Positions 6,070 through 9,278 of a stretch of DNA of 9,278 nt are shown in pieces. Position 1 is the stretch's first letter. Every line of letters starts with the position of its first letter. The notes beneath the pieces are model-generated. The model was not told the origin of the DNA. It saw nothing but the letters and a program-made list of their open reading frames with translations, and made no database searches. Source of the DNA: DASYAN01 sp036501345 (GTDB taxonomy: Bacteria; Chloroflexota; Ktedonobacteria; Ktedonobacterales; Ktedonobacteraceae); assembly GCA_036501345.1 (NCBI GenBank), contig DASYAN010000455.1, positions 1-9,278 of the forward strand. Direction: 5' to 3'. Position numbers and translations under genes: made by a program.

Positions 6070-7107
6070 TCACAAAAGCTGTCCAGCTTTTATGTATTTT
6101 GCGGCACTAACTACTTGGTCGACAGACACACTGGACATACACTTTGTCGTTAACCCATATGAGTATTCGGGATAAATGCATCCAGAGGTATCTTTTGGTG
6201 TAGTATATACCGATCTACCAAATTCCTTACGACGAACCTGTATATCATCGTAGCCATGCATACCGCAAGGAGCAATGGGACATCCTCCCTTAGCCCGTAC
6301 TTCTTGTACGCCGCTATAGCTGACGACTGCCGGATGAGAACTTCCTGCAATAAGTATGATACTTTGTAGACTGGCTTTGACTTTTAGCATGTCCTTAATG
6401 TTCTGAGTAATTCCTTGTCTGGCCGCCACGGCAAGATGGAATGGGCCCGAATCTACCCCAATAAATCCATCGACAACACCAAGGAGTGCTGCAACCTTTC
6501 TCAGATCGCTTGATCCAAGGCGTTCTATGCCGAGATGGCAATAGGCTGGTGGAAGAGGATCAAGTAACACAGGTACAGAGAATTTTCGCAGCTTTTCTAC
6601 TACTTCAGCAACTGTAAATGGATCTAGCGATCGGTTGATAGTACTAGCGCAGGGAGCAAGGATGATTACAGGCTTACCACCATGCGCTTGAGAGAACTGC
6701 TTTACAACATGCTGGCCCCACAGCCACTCCTCAGAGGAAAGACGTAATTTCACGTCATCGCACGACACTTTGGGAAGAGAGAGATAGATTTCCTGACCAG
6801 CCAAGCGCTGTACTAATTGAAGACGCATATATTCACACAAATGCCTGAAAGGTTTTATTGTATGAGGAAGACAAAATTGGTAATCTCGAATACTTACGAC
6901 AACAGCATACGGAGGAAAACTGGCCTCTGACTTGTATGCATAAGCATGGTCTAACCCTTGCCAGAGAGAAAATGTATTTTTTGAACATATATGCCCAATA
7001 TCAAAGCTAACAGCATTTAATGCAGGTATAAGCGCAGTGGCTATTACTGTATCGCCAATTGCGCCCGTTGATTGGAGGATAATCTGGGCACGGGGTAGTT
7101 GCTTCAT
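6070..7107 (-). CDS. GT9-family (ADP-heptose:heptosyltransferase-like) glycosyltransferase
   Basis: GT9 enzymes transfer L,D- or D,D-heptose from ADP-heptose to an acceptor at the cytoplasmic side of the membrane. The 345-residue product shows the N-terminal TGAIGDTVIATALIPAL (14-30), corresponding to the GxxGD motif, a central ILAPCAS strand (149-155) and the nucleotide-binding GVDSGPFHLAVAA (217-229) with D219, S220, G221 and H224. The C-terminus has the cysteine-bearing pattern CPIAPCG, C310, KC323M and SVDQVV seen in many heptosyltransferases. The ATG at 7107 has AAGGA 9 nt upstream. The gene stands alone, convergent with upp and divergent from the small membrane protein gene. With rfaE1 and rfaE2 about 3 kb away it may use the ADP-heptose they make. 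The acceptor is unknown, and identity to characterised members looks modest. Confidence 0.8.
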   Translation of the reverse strand: MKQLPRAQIILQSTGAIGDTVIATALIPALNAVSFDIGHICSKNTFSLWQGLDHAYAYKSEASFPPYAVVVSIRDYQFCLPHTIKPFRHLCEYMRLQLVQRLAGQEIYLSLPKVSCDDVKLRLSSEEWLWGQHVVKQFSQAHGGKPVIILAPCASTINRSLDPFTVAEVVEKLRKFSVPVLLDPLPPAYCHLGIERLGSSDLRKVAALLGVVDGFIGVDSGPFHLAVAARQGITQNIKDMLKVKASLQSIILIAGSSHPAVVSYSGVQEVRAKGGCPIAPCGMHGYDDIQVRRKEFGRSVYTTPKDTSGCIYPEYSYGLTTKCMSSVSVDQVVSAAKYIKAGQLL

Positions 7108-7145
7108 ATTCGCAATTCCTTCATAGTGGGTATAGATGATACTTA

Positions 7146-7174
7146 ATAATTTTATATATTTAACATAATTTCAA
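7146..7174 (-). promoter_or_regulatory. weak candidate promoter for the GT9 gene
   Basis: On the minus strand TTGAAA (7174-7169, five of six) and AATTAT (7151-7146, four of six) are spaced by 17 nt in very AT-rich DNA. The start point would fall near 7139, about 32 nt before the ATG. The AT-richness makes chance matches likely. Confidence 0.35.
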
Positions 7175-7393
7175 CTATTGTTGCTCACAAAGTACGATTA
7201 TTACATTGATTTTCTCCTTTCTAGGATGCTCATTCTTAACTAGAGGCTATATTACACGATATACTTTGTGTTTCCAAGGAGGATTGAGGGACAATTTTTA
7301 GAGTCTGTAACTAAATGAATAAATCAGACAGTACAGATTTCCTGGTGTAAAAACTTATCGTATATAGTATGGCAAAATCCGGCTTTACCAGCA

Positions 7394-7402
7394 TGATACA
7401 AT
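7394..7402 (+). promoter_or_regulatory. extended -10 promoter for the small membrane protein gene
   Basis: TGATACAAT is an extended -10 identical to the one before upp, and the identity runs to 11 nt (TGATACAATTT). No -35 match is evident at 16-18 nt. The start point would be near 7409, about 40 nt before the coding region. Confidence 0.45.
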
Positions 7403-7448
7403 TTTGTTTTGATTGGAGTTTATACTAACTTGGCTTCCCAAAGGGAGA

Positions 7449-7892
7449 ATGTCTGTGTCCACATCACCAGATCCTACACCATCAAAAGATGGCAATAGCG
7501 ATGCCAACTCTACGGAAGAAGCACATGAGCAAGAGCCGCCCAAAACAGAGGAAGGAACTGATGCTTCACCAGCAGCCCAATTACCTCCAGAAGCACTGGG
7601 TGAGACAAATGGCGGACCACTTGGCTGTTGCCTCGGTGTTATGATTGGCCTCTTATTGAGCCTTAGTGTAGCCATTATTAGCCGCTTTTATGCGGACCCG
7701 CTGGCCCAAGTTTTAGGAGGAGTATTAAGTATCGTTATCCGTATCGCAATGGCTCTTGCTGCTCTCATTGCAATAGTTGTCTGTGGCAAATTTGGGTGGA
7801 AAATCGGCAAAAAACTTTATCGGGAGTTTGATCCACCCGTTATTAAAGAGAGAAGGCGGAATGCTAGGCAAAAAGTATCCCGGCGTGTATAG
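7449..7892 (+). CDS. small two-helix membrane protein of unknown function
   Basis: I do not recognise a named family. The product (147 residues) has three parts: an acidic, Pro/Ser/Thr-rich and probably disordered N-terminus (1-55), two hydrophobic segments at about 57-78 and 87-113, and a tail rich in Lys and Arg (114-147). By the positive-inside rule the tail is cytoplasmic, and with two helices the N-terminus would be too. No catalytic motif or signal peptide is visible. The start is uncertain: GGGAG (7443-7447) is only 1 nt from the ATG at 7449 but 7 nt from the in-frame GTG at 7455, which it fits better. The upstream in-frame TTG at 7413 has no ribosome binding site. The gene has its own candidate promoter and converges on the chemoreceptor-like gene 68 nt away. 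Confidence 0.75.
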   Translation: MSVSTSPDPTPSKDGNSDANSTEEAHEQEPPKTEEGTDASPAAQLPPEALGETNGGPLGCCLGVMIGLLLSLSVAIISRFYADPLAQVLGGVLSIVIRIAMALAALIAIVVCGKFGWKIGKKLYREFDPPVIKERRRNARQKVSRRV

Positions 7893-7945
7893 ACTGGCAG
7901 GCATGGGATCAATTCTGGTACCGGAGCTAGACTTTTGCGGGGCAC

Positions 7946-7965
7946 AAAAAAGCTTAGGAACTAGC
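7946..7965 (-). terminator. weak candidate terminator of the MCP-like gene
   Basis: On the minus strand GCTAG-TTC-CT(A)AGC, a 5-bp stem with one bulge (7965-7952), is followed directly by six Ts (7951-7946). The stem overlaps the MCP stop codon and is short, so support is limited. Confidence 0.3.
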
Positions 7966-9278
7966 GATCTCGAAGACGTACAGCTGCCATTCGTAAGCTC
8001 AAGGAGTTAGCTAATTCTAAAAGATGAGCCACCAACTGATGCATATCCTGCAAATAATCGGCATTATGATTTTTTATACGAGAAATCTCGCTAATTGTAT
8101 TTACTGCAGTTTGCGAACTCTGCGACTGGTTTTCTGCGGCTGTGCAGATGTTTTGAACCAAATTAGTTAATTGTTCGGTTACTACGCTGATTGCCTCTAA
8201 AGCGACACCTGTCTGTGTCACCAGTTCTGTTTGCAGAATAACCTGCTGAGTACTCTGTTCAACATTCTGGGAGAGAGCTGCAGTTTCATGTTGGATAGTG
8301 TGGATATACGCTCCAACTTTGCGAGTGCCATCCGAGCATTGCATGGCCAACGTCCGTATTTCCTGAGCAATAATAATAAAGCCTTGACCATGCTCACCAG
8401 CACGTGTTGCTTCAATCGCAGCATTAAGCGCTAGCAGGTGCATACGAGTGGCAAGATCAGTCATGGCCTGGGTTGTCTCATTGACCTCGTGACTACTTTC
8501 GCCAAGTGTTTTCATTGCACGGGCCGATTGCATTGTAGCTTCGCGGACCGTTCCCATACCTTCGACGGCACGGTCGACTGTTGTCTGCGCTTCAACAACC
8601 ACATCTACTGCATCAACTGCGGTCTTGGACAAAAGTGCAGCACATTCAGAAATAGTGTGCATTATGCTAGCAACATCGCTAACAGCCTGCGAAAGCTGCT
8701 GCATCTGTTGCTCTTGCAGTATGGTGCCATTGACCAGTTGCTCTGAGCTATGCTGCAGCCGGTGTGTGTGATCATCTACAGCTAGTGCTACCATCCGTGT
8801 ATTGTTAAGAACGGCAGTAAGATCAGTGACCATGGTATTAATAGCATCGGCTACTGGCTGCAATTTGTTGTGCGTTGAACGAACATGCCGTCGTAAATCA
8901 CCCTGTCGCAATACTTCTAAATCTTCACGTAGTGATCCAATGGCCTCTTCAAACTCTATACGTTCCCGCTCACGCTCGCGGAAAAGGCGGCCATTATCAA
9001 TGGCCATCGCCGCTTTATGCGCGAACAGTTCTAGGACTTCAATACTCTCCGTGGTCGGGATTCTGTTATCTTCTGGATCGTCCAGCGAAAAGCAACCAAG
9101 CAATTCTTGCCCACGTGGGCTATACAGAGGCACTAATAGGAGATCCTCCGGATGCCATCGACCAGCTTCACTTTTTTCTCGATCTGCATCCTCCATCGTC
9201 ACTACCACTGCCTCTGCTAGCGGATTGGAATGCTCATGAGGAATAAAGTAGCTCTGGCTGATGCGAAATTGCGGACGC
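7961..9278 (-). CDS. GAF / HAMP-like / methyl-accepting chemotaxis-type signalling protein, partial (N-terminus beyond window)
   Basis: The frame is open from the stop at 7961 through the window edge, so the 438 visible residues lack the true start; the in-frame GTG at 9208 is inside a domain and is not the start. Visible residues 1-100 form the C-terminal half of a GAF sensor domain (RISQSYFIPHEH, LLLVPLYS, FAHKAAMAIDNGRLF). Residues about 110-165 look like a cytoplasmic HAMP-like linker containing QGDL. The rest is a long helical MCP signalling domain with the hairpin tip LALNAAIEATRAGEHGQGF at about 282-300, where CheA and CheW dock. No membrane segment is seen in this part, so it may be a soluble receptor, although upstream helices cannot be excluded. 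No chemotaxis partner gene is in the window. Output could be to motility or to another Che-like pathway. Confidence 0.88.
   Translation of the reverse strand, partial: RPQFRISQSYFIPHEHSNPLAEAVVVTMEDADREKSEAGRWHPEDLLLVPLYSPRGQELLGCFSLDDPEDNRIPTTESIEVLELFAHKAAMAIDNGRLFRERERERIEFEEAIGSLREDLEVLRQGDLRRHVRSTHNKLQPVADAINTMVTDLTAVLNNTRMVALAVDDHTHRLQHSSEQLVNGTILQEQQMQQLSQAVSDVASIMHTISECAALLSKTAVDAVDVVVEAQTTVDRAVEGMGTVREATMQSARAMKTLGESSHEVNETTQAMTDLATRMHLLALNAAIEATRAGEHGQGFIIIAQEIRTLAMQCSDGTRKVGAYIHTIQHETAALSQNVEQSTQQVILQTELVTQTGVALEAISVVTEQLTNLVQNICTAAENQSQSSQTAVNTISEISRIKNHNADYLQDMHQLVAHLLELANSLSLRMAAVRLRDR

Larger units (their letters stand above)
7108..7448. other. AT-rich divergent intergenic region
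   Basis: This 341-nt spacer separates the GT9 gene from the small membrane protein gene. It holds a candidate promoter for each (7146-7174 minus, 7394-7402 plus). At 7277-7282 there is an isolated AGGAGG with no properly spaced start codon; the only nearby reading frames (TTG 7284, ATG 7315) end after a few codons. No tRNA, stable hairpin or conserved RNA was recognised. Confidence 0.6.

Noticed and set aside
7413..7448. Upstream TTG start for the small membrane protein
   Set aside because: It has no ribosome binding site, and the candidate promoter -10 lies just 10 nt before it; the AGGGAG site serves 7449 or 7455.
9208..9208. GTG at 9208 as the start of the MCP-like gene
   Set aside because: The frame stays open upstream to the window edge and encodes GAF-like residues, so the gene begins outside the window.

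Overview
The window looks like chromosomal DNA of a Chloroflexota bacterium, most likely of the Ktedonobacteria type. This is an inference from three things: an Rpn-family nuclease gene with a Gly-Arg-Glu-Glu repeat tail, a GAF-containing soluble chemoreceptor-like protein, and a mid-GC composition with AT-rich gaps between genes. No rRNA, tRNA, CRISPR array or insertion sequence is visible. Nine protein genes were found; the first and last run off the window ends.

Layout. Positions 1-1141 (minus) hold the N-terminal 380 codons of a MurJ/MviN-like flippase. Positions 1218-2147 (minus) hold an Rpn/PD-(D/E)XK nuclease-like gene with its own good promoter at about 2282-2310. Positions 2401-5142 (minus) are a tight four-gene operon, in transcription order a DUF503 gene, a WecG/TagA/CpsF glycosyltransferase, a heptose-7-phosphate kinase (rfaE1/hldA) and a heptose-1-phosphate adenylyltransferase (rfaE2/hldC). 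The joins are a 4-nt gap, an 11-nt overlap and an 8- or 17-nt overlap. Divergent from this operon, on the plus strand, is uracil phosphoribosyltransferase (upp, 5242-5952). It converges on a GT9 heptosyltransferase-like gene (6070-7107, minus) across a hairpin terminator. An AT-rich divergent spacer leads to a small two-helix membrane protein (7449-7892, plus), which converges on a partial GAF/HAMP-like/MCP signalling gene (7961 to beyond 9278, minus).

How the genes work together. The kinase and adenylyltransferase give two steps of ADP-heptose synthesis. The GT9 protein is of the family that transfers heptose from ADP-heptose. The WecG/TagA enzyme adds a sugar to a lipid-linked intermediate, and the MurJ-fold protein is a lipid-linked-sugar flippase candidate. 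Together they suggest a cell-surface heptose-containing glycan, comparable in outline to S-layer glycans of Gram-positive bacteria rather than to LPS. This pathway reading is inference; gmhA, gmhB and hldD are not in the window.

Points that stand out: a MurJ homologue that has lost most of the charged residues that matter in the E. coli enzyme; an N-terminal extension of the heptose kinase apparently built by duplicating its own first helix; three genes within about 3 kb carrying in-frame repeats; and a predicted leaderless promoter for the glycan operon. No clearly new multi-gene system was found.
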